A stretch of 64,000 nt of DNA from Pedobacter cryoconitis. Its GTDB lineage: Bacteria; Bacteroidota; Bacteroidia; Sphingobacteriales; Sphingobacteriaceae. The DNA lies in the NCBI RefSeq assembly GCF_001590605.1, contig NZ_CP014504.1:3658001-3722000 (forward strand), written 5' to 3'. The position numbers and the translations under genes are program-made. The notes below the pieces were generated by a model. The model made no database searches and was not told the DNA's origin. It saw only the letters and a list, made by a program, of their open reading frames with translations. Below are positions 16,350 through 25,592 of the stretch, piece after piece. Numbering within the stretch: the first letter of the stretch is position 1; every line of letters starts with the position of its first letter.

Positions 16350-16982
16350 TTAACAAGGGATATAAACCACGAACTTAGTCTCGAAGAAATCTTCTTCAAA
16401 ATAAGCAGCTAAAGGATATAACTCAGCTTTTAATCTTGACTCTTTAATTTCCTCTTCTAATTCTCCACCTTTTAAATATAAAATGCCGTTGGCAATTGCA
16501 TTTTTAGAGTTTTTATTGAATTTATCTTTGATCCATGGATAAAAATCTATCAGGCGGGTAACCGCACGGGACACCACGAAATCATATTTATCATCCACTT
16601 GCTCTGCTCTTAAATGCGATGCTTTCACATTCTTCAAGCCCAGTGCAGCAGCAACTTCAGTAACCACCTTAATCTTTTTACCAATAGAATCTACCAGGTG
16701 AAACTCTGTTTCAGGAAATAATATCGCTAAAGGAATACCCGGAAAACCACCACCAGTACCTACATCAAGGACTTTCTCTCCTGGTTTGAAGGTACAGAAT
16801 TTAGCGATCCCTAAAGAATGCAGGATATGACGTTCATATAATTCTTCAATATCCTTCCTGGAGATCACATTGATCTGCGCATTCCAGAAACTATATAAAT
16901 CAAACAACTGGTCAAACTTGCTGATCTGATCTGCGCTGAGATCTTTAAAATACTTTTGTATGAGGGTTGAACTTATTTCCAC
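16350..16982 (-). CDS. rsmG: 16S rRNA (guanine-N7) methyltransferase RsmG
   Basis: The 210-residue protein shows the RsmG/GidB signature: FWNAQINVISRKDIEELYERHILHSL, then the SAM-binding loop VLDVGTGGGFPGIPLAILFP, ASHLRAEQ, and VVSRAVTRLIDFYPW. It methylates N7 of G527 (E. coli numbering) in 16S rRNA; loss gives low-level streptomycin resistance in other bacteria. Its start overlaps the end of the GT2 gene by 10 bp, so translation is probably coupled. A short inverted repeat overlaps its stop codon. Confidence 0.94.
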   Translation of the reverse strand: MEISSTLIQKYFKDLSADQISKFDQLFDLYSFWNAQINVISRKDIEELYERHILHSLGIAKFCTFKPGEKVLDVGTGGGFPGIPLAILFPETEFHLVDSIGKKIKVVTEVAAALGLKNVKASHLRAEQVDDKYDFVVSRAVTRLIDFYPWIKDKFNKNSKNAIANGILYLKGGELEEEIKESRLKAELYPLAAYFEEDFFETKFVVYIPC

Positions 16983-18187
16983 TTTACTTTTTTAACAAAT
17001 ATAGACAGAATGCCATTAAACACTAAGAAAATGAACAGTAGAATATCCAAAAAAGGAAACCACCATCTCAAATCAGGATAATTCAAGCGTTTAAGCAAAC
17101 GGGGATAGATAAAACTTCTAATGATCAGGCTTAGTGCAAAAATACCACCGGCCAGATAGTTAGCAGGTTTAAAAAACAGTAATGCGATGAACAGGGCATA
17201 GAACAAAAATTGAAATATGATCTGTACCGATAAAATAAATTTATGTTTGGCCTTGTAAAATTTACCGGCACCAAAATGTCTTTTCTTTTGTCTCAGATAA
17301 GCTGAGAAGCTCGTATTCGGCGCAGACCACACCTGTGTGCTCCGGTTCAGACGAATTTCTGTATTATGACGGGTGGCATGTGCATTCACGAATAAATCGT
17401 CATCCCCCGATGGGATATGCATATGCGCTGCGAAACCTTTATTCTTAAAAAAGAGAGACTTTTTATAGGCCATATTCCTGCCCACCCCCATATAAGGCAT
17501 CCCCTGAATGGCGAATGCAAGATAGTTGACAGCAGTAAAAAAGGTTTCAAAACGGATCAGGCTATTCAATAAGCCACGTCTGCGGATATAAGGGGAATAA
17601 CCCAGTACAATGGCAGTCTCGTCATTTTCGGGCTGCTGCATTCCTGATAACCAGTTTTCTGAAGCAGGTACACAATCTGCATCGGTAAAGACCAGCCACT
17701 CATTGGAAGCGGCCTTAATTCCCATAGTCACAGCGAATTTTTTACCAGCAATGAACTTTTCTCCTTCAGCAACCGTTACTACTTTCAGCTGTTTATATTG
17801 TGCAACGAATCCTTTCAATACCTCGCGGGTCTGATCCCAGGAACGGTCGTTCACGACAATAACTTCAAAATCAGGGTAGTTCTGTTGTAATACTGCAGGC
17901 AGGTACTGCGTCAGATTTTCTGCCTCATTACGTGCGCAAATAATTACACTCAATGGCTTAGAAGCCTGTGCTGGCAGCTCTTCTACTTTAATAAGGGCCA
18001 GTTTTAAATGTATAAATAAACTAAAATACAGCTGAACGGCAAAACAAAAAACGAGGGCACCCAGCAGGCAACTCTCTAGTAAGGTTAATTCCACGATGGT
18101 TTTTTTGACAAGCGTCAAATTTCTGATTTTTAATCTGTAATGCAGCCATATATTGATAAAAAAATCGAGAACCGGGTGTTTTTTCAT
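16973..18187 (-). CDS. Membrane-bound family 2 glycosyltransferase
   Basis: A membrane segment near the N-terminus (LLESCLLGALVFCFAVQLYF) precedes a GT2 catalytic domain: SVIICARNEAENL, VIVVNDRSWDQT, FTDADCVPASENW (DxD-like metal site), and a late acceptor-site region with PSGDDDLFVNAH and QKKRHFGAGKFYKA (variant Q(R/Q)xRW). Two or three C-terminal membrane segments follow. It transfers a nucleotide-activated sugar, probably for envelope glycan. The start is uncertain: ATGs at 18217 and 18187 lie upstream of or on the tgt promoter, and GTG at 18094 would begin just before the first membrane segment. The gene overlaps rsmG by 10 bp. Confidence 0.82.
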   Translation of the reverse strand: MKKHPVLDFFINIWLHYRLKIRNLTLVKKTIVELTLLESCLLGALVFCFAVQLYFSLFIHLKLALIKVEELPAQASKPLSVIICARNEAENLTQYLPAVLQQNYPDFEVIVVNDRSWDQTREVLKGFVAQYKQLKVVTVAEGEKFIAGKKFAVTMGIKAASNEWLVFTDADCVPASENWLSGMQQPENDETAIVLGYSPYIRRRGLLNSLIRFETFFTAVNYLAFAIQGMPYMGVGRNMAYKKSLFFKNKGFAAHMHIPSGDDDLFVNAHATRHNTEIRLNRSTQVWSAPNTSFSAYLRQKKRHFGAGKFYKAKHKFILSVQIIFQFLFYALFIALLFFKPANYLAGGIFALSLIIRSFIYPRLLKRLNYPDLRWWFPFLDILLFIFLVFNGILSIFVKKVKWK

Positions 18188-18194
18188 ACTTTTG
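18187..18194 (+). promoter_or_regulatory. Candidate -7 promoter element (TACTTTTG) of the tgt operon
   Basis: TACTTTTG matches TAnnTTTG and lies 30 bp before the tgt ATG. It overlaps the upstream ATG choices of the divergent GT2 gene. No convincing -33 TTTG at 19 bp. Confidence 0.45.
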
Positions 18195-18223
18195 CCGAGA
18201 TTTTTTGAAGCGTACACACATTT

Positions 18224-19354
18224 ATGAAATTTACCTTACAGGCAAACGACCCTCAGTCAAAAGCAAGAGCAGGAACAGTTACTACTGCTCATGGAGACAT
18301 CCAAACACCGATTTTTATGCCCGTGGGCACCGCAGGAACGGTAAAAGCAGTGCATCAGCGCGAGCTTAAAAATGATATTGATGCACAGATTATTTTAGGA
18401 AATACTTATCATTTATACTTGCGGCCAGGACTTGATGTACTGGAAGGTGCGGGTGGACTGCATAAATTTATAGGCTGGGACCGCCCTATTTTAACAGATA
18501 GCGGAGGCTACCAGGTTTATTCTTTAAGTAAAGTAAACAAGATCAAGGAAGAAGGAGTTACTTTCCGTTCACATATTGATGGCTCAAAACACCTTTTTAC
18601 TCCTGAATATGCAATGGATATTCAACGGACCATTGGTGCCGATATTATTATGGCATTTGATGAATGTACACCTTATCCATGTGATTATAAATATGCAGCG
18701 AATTCCATCAACATGACGCACCGCTGGTTAAAACGTTGCTGCGCACGCTTTGATACCACTGAGCCTAAATATGGTTTCGATCAGACCCTGTTCCCTATTG
18801 TTCAAGGATCTGTTTATAAAGACCTGAGAAAGAAATCTGCAGAATTTATTGCCTCAATGGGTCGTGAAGGAAATGCGATTGGTGGTCTTTCGGTAGGAGA
18901 ACCTGCAGAAGAAATGTATGGCATGACCGAAGTAGTCTGCGACATTTTACCTGCTGATAAACCTCGTTATTTAATGGGTGTAGGTACTCCGATCAATATT
19001 TTAGAAAATATAGCGTTAGGAGTAGATATGTTCGACTGTGTAATGCCGACCAGAAATGCAAGAAACGGAATGCTTTTCACCAGAAACGGGATCATTAACA
19101 TTGGCAACAAAAAATGGGCTGATGACTTTTCTCCTATTGATGCAGAAAGTGATTTATACGCTGACCAGGTTTATTCAAAAGCATACCTGAGACACTTAAT
19201 GCACTCTAAAGAGATGTTAGGTGCACAGATTGCAACTTTGCATAATCTTCACTTCTATCTTTGGTTAGTTAAAGAAGCCAGAGAAAAGATCATCAGCGGC
19301 GAGTTTTACGCCTGGAAGAATAAAATGGTGACTATATTAGGGAATAAATTATAA
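18224..19354 (+). CDS. tgt: tRNA-guanine transglycosylase lacking the zinc cysteines
   Basis: Tgt swaps G34 for preQ1 in tRNAs with GUN anticodons, the first tRNA step of queuosine synthesis. The 376-residue protein has the barrel motifs: LTDSGGYQVYSL (Asp92), FDECTPYPC, GLSVGEPAEEM, RYLMGVGTP, and FDCVMPTRNARNG (nucleophile Asp271). The usual C-terminal zinc site CxCxxC...H is changed: aligned by the flanking YSKAYLRHL and TLHNLHFY, the three Cys are Ser309, Leu311 and Asp314, while His340 remains. It should still fold but without zinc, or with another arrangement. It is followed directly by lptG and eamA. Confidence 0.93.
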   Translation: MKFTLQANDPQSKARAGTVTTAHGDIQTPIFMPVGTAGTVKAVHQRELKNDIDAQIILGNTYHLYLRPGLDVLEGAGGLHKFIGWDRPILTDSGGYQVYSLSKVNKIKEEGVTFRSHIDGSKHLFTPEYAMDIQRTIGADIIMAFDECTPYPCDYKYAANSINMTHRWLKRCCARFDTTEPKYGFDQTLFPIVQGSVYKDLRKKSAEFIASMGREGNAIGGLSVGEPAEEMYGMTEVVCDILPADKPRYLMGVGTPINILENIALGVDMFDCVMPTRNARNGMLFTRNGIINIGNKKWADDFSPIDAESDLYADQVYSKAYLRHLMHSKEMLGAQIATLHNLHFYLWLVKEAREKIISGEFYAWKNKMVTILGNKL

Positions 19355-20458
19355 ATGAATATCCTCAAGGGCAGATTTAAAATTATTGACCGTTATATTA
19401 TTGGGAAATACCTGGGTACATTCATTTATACCCTGAGTATTTTCGTGGTCATTATTGTAATTTTTGATTTATCAGAAAAGATGGACGACTTTTTAAGAAG
19501 TAAGTTGTCTGCCTGGCAGGTCCTTTCTCAATATTACGCGGGCTCTATTCCGTTTTACGTGAATATGCTCTCACCACTGATCAACTTTATTGCAGTAATT
19601 TTCTTTACCGCAAAGATGGCCGATCAGACAGAGATTGTTCCGATTTTAAGCGGAGGTGTAAGTTTCAATCGTTTTTTACAACCTTATTTCATTTCCGCAT
19701 TTATCATATTTGCAGCCAATCTGGGCTCCAATTTATATGTCCTCCCCTATACCAACCAGCTCAAAAACACGTTCGAAAATACTTATGTAAAAAAGAACGA
19801 CCCCACAAGTAAACTCCAGATTCACATGAAACTGGATGACAATACTTACATCTACATGGAAAGTTTTGAGAATAAAACCAAAACGGGCTATCGTTTTATG
19901 CTGGACAATTTTAAGGGAGATGTACTGACCAAAAAAGTTATTGCGGATCAGATTAAATGGGATTCCTTAAAACGCAGCTGGAAATTAACCAATTATTCGA
20001 TCAGAACGATCAACGGACTGAAAGAAAACATGTTTAAAAGCATTGATAAACCAAAAGATACGATTCTGGATATGCGTCCGGATGATTTCTCTGCTTATGA
20101 TAACATTTATGAAATTTTAACAAACAAGGAGCTTTCTGATAAGATCAAGAAAGAAAAAACCAGGGGTACAGGTATAGAAAATGATTTACTTTTTGAACAG
20201 TATAAACGCTGGTTACAACCCTTATCTGCTTTTGTATTAACACTGATTGGTGTCGCCCTGTCTTCCCGTAAGGTAAGAGGCGGGGTTGGTCTTCCTTTAG
20301 GAATAGGGATTATTCTGAGTTTCCTGTATATTGTTATGAACCAGTTCGCGAAGATGTTTTCGCTGAAAGGCGGAATTCCCCCGCTGCTGGCTGTTCTGAT
20401 CCCCACTATTTTCTTCGGATTACTGGGCCTTTATCTGTTAAAAAAAGCACCTAAATAA
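19355..20458 (+). CDS. LptF/LptG-family lipopolysaccharide export permease
   Basis: The 367-residue YjgP/YjgQ-family protein has three N-terminal and three C-terminal membrane segments around a periplasmic jellyroll (about 125-290). It opens with FKIIDRYIIGKYLGTFIYTL, typical of the family, and ends with LSSRKVRGGVGLPLGIGII and a last helix FFGLLGLYLLKK. With LptB and a partner it extracts LPS from the inner membrane. The ATG directly abuts the tgt stop, and its stop overlaps the next ATG by one base, so the three genes form one operon. LptF and LptG cannot be told apart here. Confidence 0.9.
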   Translation: MNILKGRFKIIDRYIIGKYLGTFIYTLSIFVVIIVIFDLSEKMDDFLRSKLSAWQVLSQYYAGSIPFYVNMLSPLINFIAVIFFTAKMADQTEIVPILSGGVSFNRFLQPYFISAFIIFAANLGSNLYVLPYTNQLKNTFENTYVKKNDPTSKLQIHMKLDDNTYIYMESFENKTKTGYRFMLDNFKGDVLTKKVIADQIKWDSLKRSWKLTNYSIRTINGLKENMFKSIDKPKDTILDMRPDDFSAYDNIYEILTNKELSDKIKKEKTRGTGIENDLLFEQYKRWLQPLSAFVLTLIGVALSSRKVRGGVGLPLGIGIILSFLYIVMNQFAKMFSLKGGIPPLLAVLIPTIFFGLLGLYLLKKAPK

Positions 20459-21351
20459 TGAAACCGCTCTCTCCCTCAGCAATCAACAGAAATCTGCTGA
20501 TCCTTCACGCTACTGTTTTTATCTGGGGGTTCACCGGAATTCTGGGTGCATTGATTTCAGTAGGTTCTGTAGAAATGGTCTGGTACAGAGTTTTAATTGC
20601 CAGCATTACTTTACTGATTTATTTTAAAGCCACAAAGTTTAGTATCAAGGTAACTAAAAAAGAGTTTCTGCAATTTTTCTTTACGGGAAGTATTGTGGCC
20701 CTTCACTGGATTCTTTTCTTTCAGGCCATCAAAGTATCAACAGTATCAGTCACCTTGGTGTGCCTGTCCTCTTTCACCTTATTTACCGCTATCCTTGAAC
20801 CTATCATCAAAAGGACAGCCGTTCAAATCAGCGATATCTTTATTGGAATAGTGATCATTTTTGGAATTTATCTGATCTTTCATTTCGAATCCAACTATAC
20901 AGCCGGTATTATTTTTGGTCTTTCGGCAGCGGTAGCTTCGAGTTTATTCTCTATTATCAATTCTAATTTCGCACAAAAAAGCGACGCCAAACTGATTAGC
21001 TTTTATGAGCTTTCCGGTGCTTTTTTCTGGATTACAATTTACCGTTTATTTGACCATAGCCTGCTGCAGGAGAGTTTCAATCTGAGTGTATCCGATTGGA
21101 TTTACCTGATGATATTAGGCACAGTCTGCACTGCACTTGCTTACATTGCAGGAGTCTCTGTAATGCGCACACTTTCGGCATTCCGGGTTGCACTCATCAG
21201 TAATCTTGAACCTGTTTATGGAATCATTTTAGCCTTTCTTTTCTTTGGGCACAAAGAGACGATGTCGGCCGGGTTCTATATGGGCTCTGCCTTGATTTTA
21301 GGTGCCGTATTTTTATACCCTATCTACAAGAAACGTCAGAGCAAAAGCTAA
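20458..21351 (+). CDS. EamA/DMT-family transporter
   Basis: The 297-residue protein has ten hydrophobic segments in two EamA repeats (about 10-145 and 155-290). It includes FIWGFTGILGALIS near the start and NLEPVYGIILAFLFFGHKETMSAGFYMGSALILGAVF near the end, the classical DMT signature. It probably exports metabolites such as amino acids; substrate unknown. It is last in the tgt-lptG-eamA operon, sharing one base with the preceding stop. Confidence 0.9.
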   Translation: MKPLSPSAINRNLLILHATVFIWGFTGILGALISVGSVEMVWYRVLIASITLLIYFKATKFSIKVTKKEFLQFFFTGSIVALHWILFFQAIKVSTVSVTLVCLSSFTLFTAILEPIIKRTAVQISDIFIGIVIIFGIYLIFHFESNYTAGIIFGLSAAVASSLFSIINSNFAQKSDAKLISFYELSGAFFWITIYRLFDHSLLQESFNLSVSDWIYLMILGTVCTALAYIAGVSVMRTLSAFRVALISNLEPVYGIILAFLFFGHKETMSAGFYMGSALILGAVFLYPIYKKRQSKS

Positions 21352-21393
21352 TTACGCTCCCGGATTACCAGTACTTCCATTAAATTTAGCTGA

Positions 21394-21401
21394 TAAATTT
21401 G
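21394..21401 (+). promoter_or_regulatory. Candidate -7 promoter element (TAAATTTG) of the secreted peptidase gene
   Basis: TAAATTTG matches TAnnTTTG and lies 85 bp before the ATG at 21487 in a 135-bp intergenic gap. Confidence 0.4.
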
Positions 21402-21486
21402 TTTATAAATTGTGAGGAATAACTGTATCTTGAGCACAAAGAAAAAGGACCACTCAAAAACACAATTCTTTTAGTACAACAACATA

Positions 21487-24297
21487 ATGCACTATAAAAC
21501 AAAGAATAATAAATTTATAATCACCGCCTTCATACTACTAATTTCAATAGCTCTCACAGATAAAGCCACCGCTCAGATTTTTGGTGGGCTACAGAACCCT
21601 TTAGGTGTAAATTGGAGGCAAATTAATACCTCAGGCTTCCAAATCATTTATCCTGTAGAAATGGAATCTGAAGCACAGCGGATGGCCAATAATATCCGTT
21701 ATATTTTCCCCAAGGTAGGCCGCAGCCTGAACGTCAGGAAAACTACGATCCCGATTGTGTTTCAAAACCAGGGCGTGATTGCGAATGGCTTCGTTCAACT
21801 TGGCCCTAAAAAATCAGAATTCAATACCACCCCGCCTCAACAATTTGACAGTCAGGATTGGTTGAACAACCTGGCCGTTCACGAACTGCGTCACGCGGCA
21901 CAGTTTGATAAACTGACCAATGGCCGGGCTTATCCATTTCCCGAACAAGTATACTTTGCATGGATGGGTATAAGTATCCCTTTATGGTTCTTTGAAGGAG
22001 ATGCAGTATCTAATGAAACATCCCTTACACACGCAGGGCGCGGACGCCAGCCCAACTGGATTATGCCTTACCGGACCGCACTGCTCCAGGGGAAAAACCT
22101 TTCTTATAGTAAAGCAAATTTCGGTTCCCAAAAGGATGTGGCCCCTGGTTATTATCAGATCGGCTATCTGATGGCTTCTCAAATCAGACAAGCTGCCGGA
22201 AAGTTTGTTTTTGACAGTGTATTAACTGACATTAAAGATCGTCCGGTACGCATTTATCCATTTGCCAAAAGTCTTAAAAAATATAGTGGTAAAAACGGGA
22301 AGGACTGGTACGAATATACATCAGCAAAAGTTAAAGCAGATTGGGAAAAGCAAGCTGAACTCAGCCCTGCTAAAGATTATCCAGTATTAAATCAGGAGGC
22401 AAAATATGCAACAGATTATTCTCTTCCTGTGAAAATGACAGACGGAAAAATTCTCGTACTTAAACAAAGTAAAGCTATGCCAGCAGCATTTGTGCTGATA
22501 GACCAGGACAAGAGAGAACAAAGAATACAAGGAATTGGCCAACAAGAACAGCCCTGGTTCAGCTATGCGAATAATTTGATCGTTTGGGACGAAGTCAGAC
22601 TTGATCCGAGATTTCAACAAAGGAGTTACAGTGTAATCTGCACTTATAACCTGCAAACCAGGAAATTGAATAAGTTAAGTTCCAAATCCAGGATCTTTTC
22701 CCCTACGCTTTCTGCGGATGGTTCCAAGATCGTTGCCGTTCAAATTGACTTCAGCAATAAAGTACAATTAATCGTCATGGATGCTGCTAACGGTAAAATC
22801 ATCCGGACCTATCCAAATCCTGAAAACCTGTTAATACAAACGCCATCTTTTAACAATGATGGCTCAGTGATTACTTACGTCAGTGTTAAAGAAGCAGGTA
22901 AAGCACTCTGGACAGTAGATGCCAGTGGTAAAACTACCAAACTGATCAACGAAACCCCGCAACAGTTAAGCAGACCAATATTCTTAGGCGCAAATATCGC
23001 GTTTAACGCGCATTACAATGGCATCAACAACATTTACAGCATAGACGTCAATTCTAAAAAAATAAGTGCGCTGAGCGCTTCAAAATACGGTGCATTTAAC
23101 CCTTCGGTCATTAAAGGAACAGATAGTATCTTATTCAATAATTATAACCTGTTTGGTTATGAGATTGCCCAAACGAAAATCGAGGAACAAAAACCGGGTA
23201 AAGACAATTTCGTTTTCTTTGGCGCTGCCGCCGAAAAGCAGGAAAACACAGGTAATGTATTTGATAACATTCCTGACAGCAGCTTTACCTCTACCCCTTA
23301 CCACAAACTGGGCCATCTGATTAATATACATAGCCTGATCCCAGTAATCGAAGATGAATATAAAGGAGGCTTACAATTCAACTCAAATAATCTGCTGAAT
23401 ACTTTTGATGCTTATGCAGGGGTAAATTACCAGCGCGATCTTGGCCGCTTTGAATATAATGCCGGGGCAAGTTTTAAAAGTTTGTATCCTATTTTTAACC
23501 TGACTTACAGTAACCGCCCACGCAGAACTTTTTATGCTACAGGCGCAGGTACAAGACAAGGAGACTGGAGAGAGAATTATGTAAGGCTTCAGGCGGTTGT
23601 CCCAATCAATCTGAGTGCACAAAATCACAATTACAATTTTTCAGTGAATGCCGGAACCAGTTATACGCAAAGGTATGATACGCAAAATTTACCTGCCAAT
23701 TTCGTCACAGCTATCCACTTTCCATTAGAAACAGGTTTCACATTTACGCATACCACCAGAACTGCCGAAAGGGACATTGCCCCTAAATGGGCTCAGATCG
23801 TAAGGTTCTCTTATTACAGTCAGCCTTTCGATAAACAGTTAAGTGGTGATTTATTTGCAGTCGCAGGCTTCCTTTATTTTCCCGGACTGGCTAAAAACCA
23901 TTCTTTCCTGGCCAACTTTAATTACCAGGAAGCTACTGGGATCCGGACTTACAATAACGATATCAATACCGTTTATGGTTACAACAATATCATGGCGAAA
24001 AGCAGGCTTAAAAACACTTTACTTTTCAATTATCGTTTCCCGCTTTTTTATCCTGATGCAGAACTCGGCCCACTGGCTTATATCAGAAATGTAAGAGGAG
24101 GTGTGTTCTGTCACTATGAGAATGTGGGTACAGATAGCAACCTTTCGCAGCCCAAAACATATGGATTTGAATTACACGGTAATATGAATCTGCTGCGTTA
24201 TCAGCCAAATGTTGATTTAGGTACAAGATTTGTGTTTGTGAACAAGGAATATCATCATAACCCTATCTTTGAATTAATTGTTAACTATACTTTCTAA
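21487..24297 (+). CDS. Secreted gluzincin-like peptidase with propeller and probable C-terminal barrel
   Basis: A signal peptide (1-30, cut after ATAQ) is followed by a peptidase-MA-like domain: NLAVHELRHAAQF gives HExxH (His132, Glu133, His136), and LWFFEGDAVSNE gives a plausible third ligand Glu170. Residues about 300-590 contain repeated strand patterns with SADGSKIVAV and NNDGSVITYVS, as in TolB/WD-like propellers. The C-terminal third has alternating strands and ends in Phe (ELIVNYTF), as outer-membrane barrels do. I infer an outer-membrane metallopeptidase; substrate unknown. Stop is 4 nt before the LapA gene. Confidence 0.8.
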   Translation: MHYKTKNNKFIITAFILLISIALTDKATAQIFGGLQNPLGVNWRQINTSGFQIIYPVEMESEAQRMANNIRYIFPKVGRSLNVRKTTIPIVFQNQGVIANGFVQLGPKKSEFNTTPPQQFDSQDWLNNLAVHELRHAAQFDKLTNGRAYPFPEQVYFAWMGISIPLWFFEGDAVSNETSLTHAGRGRQPNWIMPYRTALLQGKNLSYSKANFGSQKDVAPGYYQIGYLMASQIRQAAGKFVFDSVLTDIKDRPVRIYPFAKSLKKYSGKNGKDWYEYTSAKVKADWEKQAELSPAKDYPVLNQEAKYATDYSLPVKMTDGKILVLKQSKAMPAAFVLIDQDKREQRIQGIGQQEQPWFSYANNLIVWDEVRLDPRFQQRSYSVICTYNLQTRKLNKLSSKSRIFSPTLSADGSKIVAVQIDFSNKVQLIVMDAANGKIIRTYPNPENLLIQTPSFNNDGSVITYVSVKEAGKALWTVDASGKTTKLINETPQQLSRPIFLGANIAFNAHYNGINNIYSIDVNSKKISALSASKYGAFNPSVIKGTDSILFNNYNLFGYEIAQTKIEEQKPGKDNFVFFGAAAEKQENTGNVFDNIPDSSFTSTPYHKLGHLINIHSLIPVIEDEYKGGLQFNSNNLLNTFDAYAGVNYQRDLGRFEYNAGASFKSLYPIFNLTYSNRPRRTFYATGAGTRQGDWRENYVRLQAVVPINLSAQNHNYNFSVNAGTSYTQRYDTQNLPANFVTAIHFPLETGFTFTHTTRTAERDIAPKWAQIVRFSYYSQPFDKQLSGDLFAVAGFLYFPGLAKNHSFLANFNYQEATGIRTYNNDINTVYGYNNIMAKSRLKNTLLFNYRFPLFYPDAELGPLAYIRNVRGGVFCHYENVGTDSNLSQPKTYGFELHGNMNLLRYQPNVDLGTRFVFVNKEYHHNPIFELIVNYTF

Positions 24298-24301
24298 GCT
24301 C

Positions 24302-24589
24302 ATGCGTACTAAAACTATCCTCATCATCATTCTCACCGTATTAATCACCATTTTTCTGATGATGAATACAGACGCAGTACAATTCGACTTTATATTCGTT
24401 AAAAAGGACATTTCTAAATTACTGGTTGTAGGAATATGCACTTTTGCTGGCTTTCTGCTAGGTTATTGGGCGGGCCGTCCGAGAACTGTCATCAGTACTT
24501 ATGATAGAAATGAAGATGAAACCCTTCCCGTTAATTCACCTCCTGTAAAAGGTGCTTTGAGTGACGAAGACAGAGATTATATCAGCTAA
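24302..24589 (+). CDS. LapA-domain membrane protein (DUF1049)
   Basis: The 95-residue protein has two membrane helices (about 3-20 and 39-58), with the LapA pattern NTDAVQFDFIF between them and GFLLGYWAGRPR after the second, then an acidic soluble tail. The family helps assemble lipopolysaccharide in E. coli (LapA). The ATG at 24302, 4 nt after the preceding stop, is preferred to an ATG 24 bp upstream that lies inside the previous gene. Confidence 0.82.
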   Translation: MRTKTILIIILTVLITIFLMMNTDAVQFDFIFVKKDISKLLVVGICTFAGFLLGYWAGRPRTVISTYDRNEDETLPVNSPPVKGALSDEDRDYIS

Positions 24590-24595
24590 TCCTTT

Positions 24596-25555
24596 TTACA
24601 ATTCAAATACGTCATTATACCTTGCAATATGGAACCCGCTTTTAAGGACGATTTTCGTTTGTCCACTTTCCGGGTTCAATAAAGGATTGGTATGGTTCAA
24701 ATGGATAAAGTAGATTTTATCTTTTTCCTTTAAAGGCAGGTTTTTAAATAGTTCCATACTCTCCACGACCAAAGGATGCGGAATTTCAGTAATCGGTCTG
24801 TTGTTCATCTCTATGGCATCATAAAATGTAGCGTCAATAAACGCATAATCTACCTTCTTGATTTCATCCAGGATATTTTTATCCCATTTTGACCATTTGT
24901 CTATGTCCGGGATAAACAATGCTTTTTTATTTGGCCCTTCGATCTGATACCCTGCTGTTTCAGAAAACTCATCCCGGTGCGGGACTTTAAAAGCTGTTAC
25001 TTTAATATTAGAAGACAAAGTGTTTATCTGTCCGTCCTGAATAGGTTTGATACTGATATTATTCAGGGAGACGAGTTGACTCCATGGCCCGTTATGTTCC
25101 AAAAATGACTTCATTTTTGGCATGGCATAAACAGGTACTTGTTTAGCGTTCAGTGCTTCCCTGCCCAGATACATTAAACCAGTATAATGCCCAATATGTG
25201 CATGTGTAATAAAAATGCCGTCAGGAACTTCTTTGGTACTGAATCCTGAGGCTTTCCCAAGTGCTTTCAACTGAAAAGTAAAATCTGGAGTAGCATCAAA
25301 TAACCAGTTTAATTTGTTCTCAGGGTCAATAACCCCAAGCGAGGAAACCATACGGGTTGGATCTGGATTAAGGAACAGCTCTTTACAACAAGCCTTCGTA
25401 CAACCAATATGTGGTGATCCTCCATCCTGCACATTACCCAATACAATAATCGATGGGTTAACAATTTTTAATTTAGCTTGTGGATGGATGATAGACTGTC
25501 CGTTTGCCTGGATAAAAATCAATGAAAGTAGTACTATAGCAGCTGATATTTTCAT
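24596..25555 (-). CDS. Secreted metallo-beta-lactamase-fold hydrolase, PqqB-like
   Basis: The 319-residue protein has a signal peptide (1-19) and a beta-lactamase fold resembling PqqB: NVQDGGSPHIGCTKACC, LFDATPDF, THAHIGHYTGLMYLGR, VPHRDEFSETAGYQI, and FIDATFYD. The canonical HxHxDH reads HAHIGH, with Gly122 at the usual Asp. PqqB relatives also deviate there (HAQLDH). The role of such stand-alone secreted homologues is unknown, and no pqq genes are nearby. It converges on LapA with a 6-bp gap and no visible terminator. Confidence 0.82.
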   Translation of the reverse strand: MKISAAIVLLSLIFIQANGQSIIHPQAKLKIVNPSIIVLGNVQDGGSPHIGCTKACCKELFLNPDPTRMVSSLGVIDPENKLNWLFDATPDFTFQLKALGKASGFSTKEVPDGIFITHAHIGHYTGLMYLGREALNAKQVPVYAMPKMKSFLEHNGPWSQLVSLNNISIKPIQDGQINTLSSNIKVTAFKVPHRDEFSETAGYQIEGPNKKALFIPDIDKWSKWDKNILDEIKKVDYAFIDATFYDAIEMNNRPITEIPHPLVVESMELFKNLPLKEKDKIYFIHLNHTNPLLNPESGQTKIVLKSGFHIARYNDVFEL

Positions 25556-25592
25556 AGTTTCGCCAAAGTAGATAAAAATAATTATTTAACCT

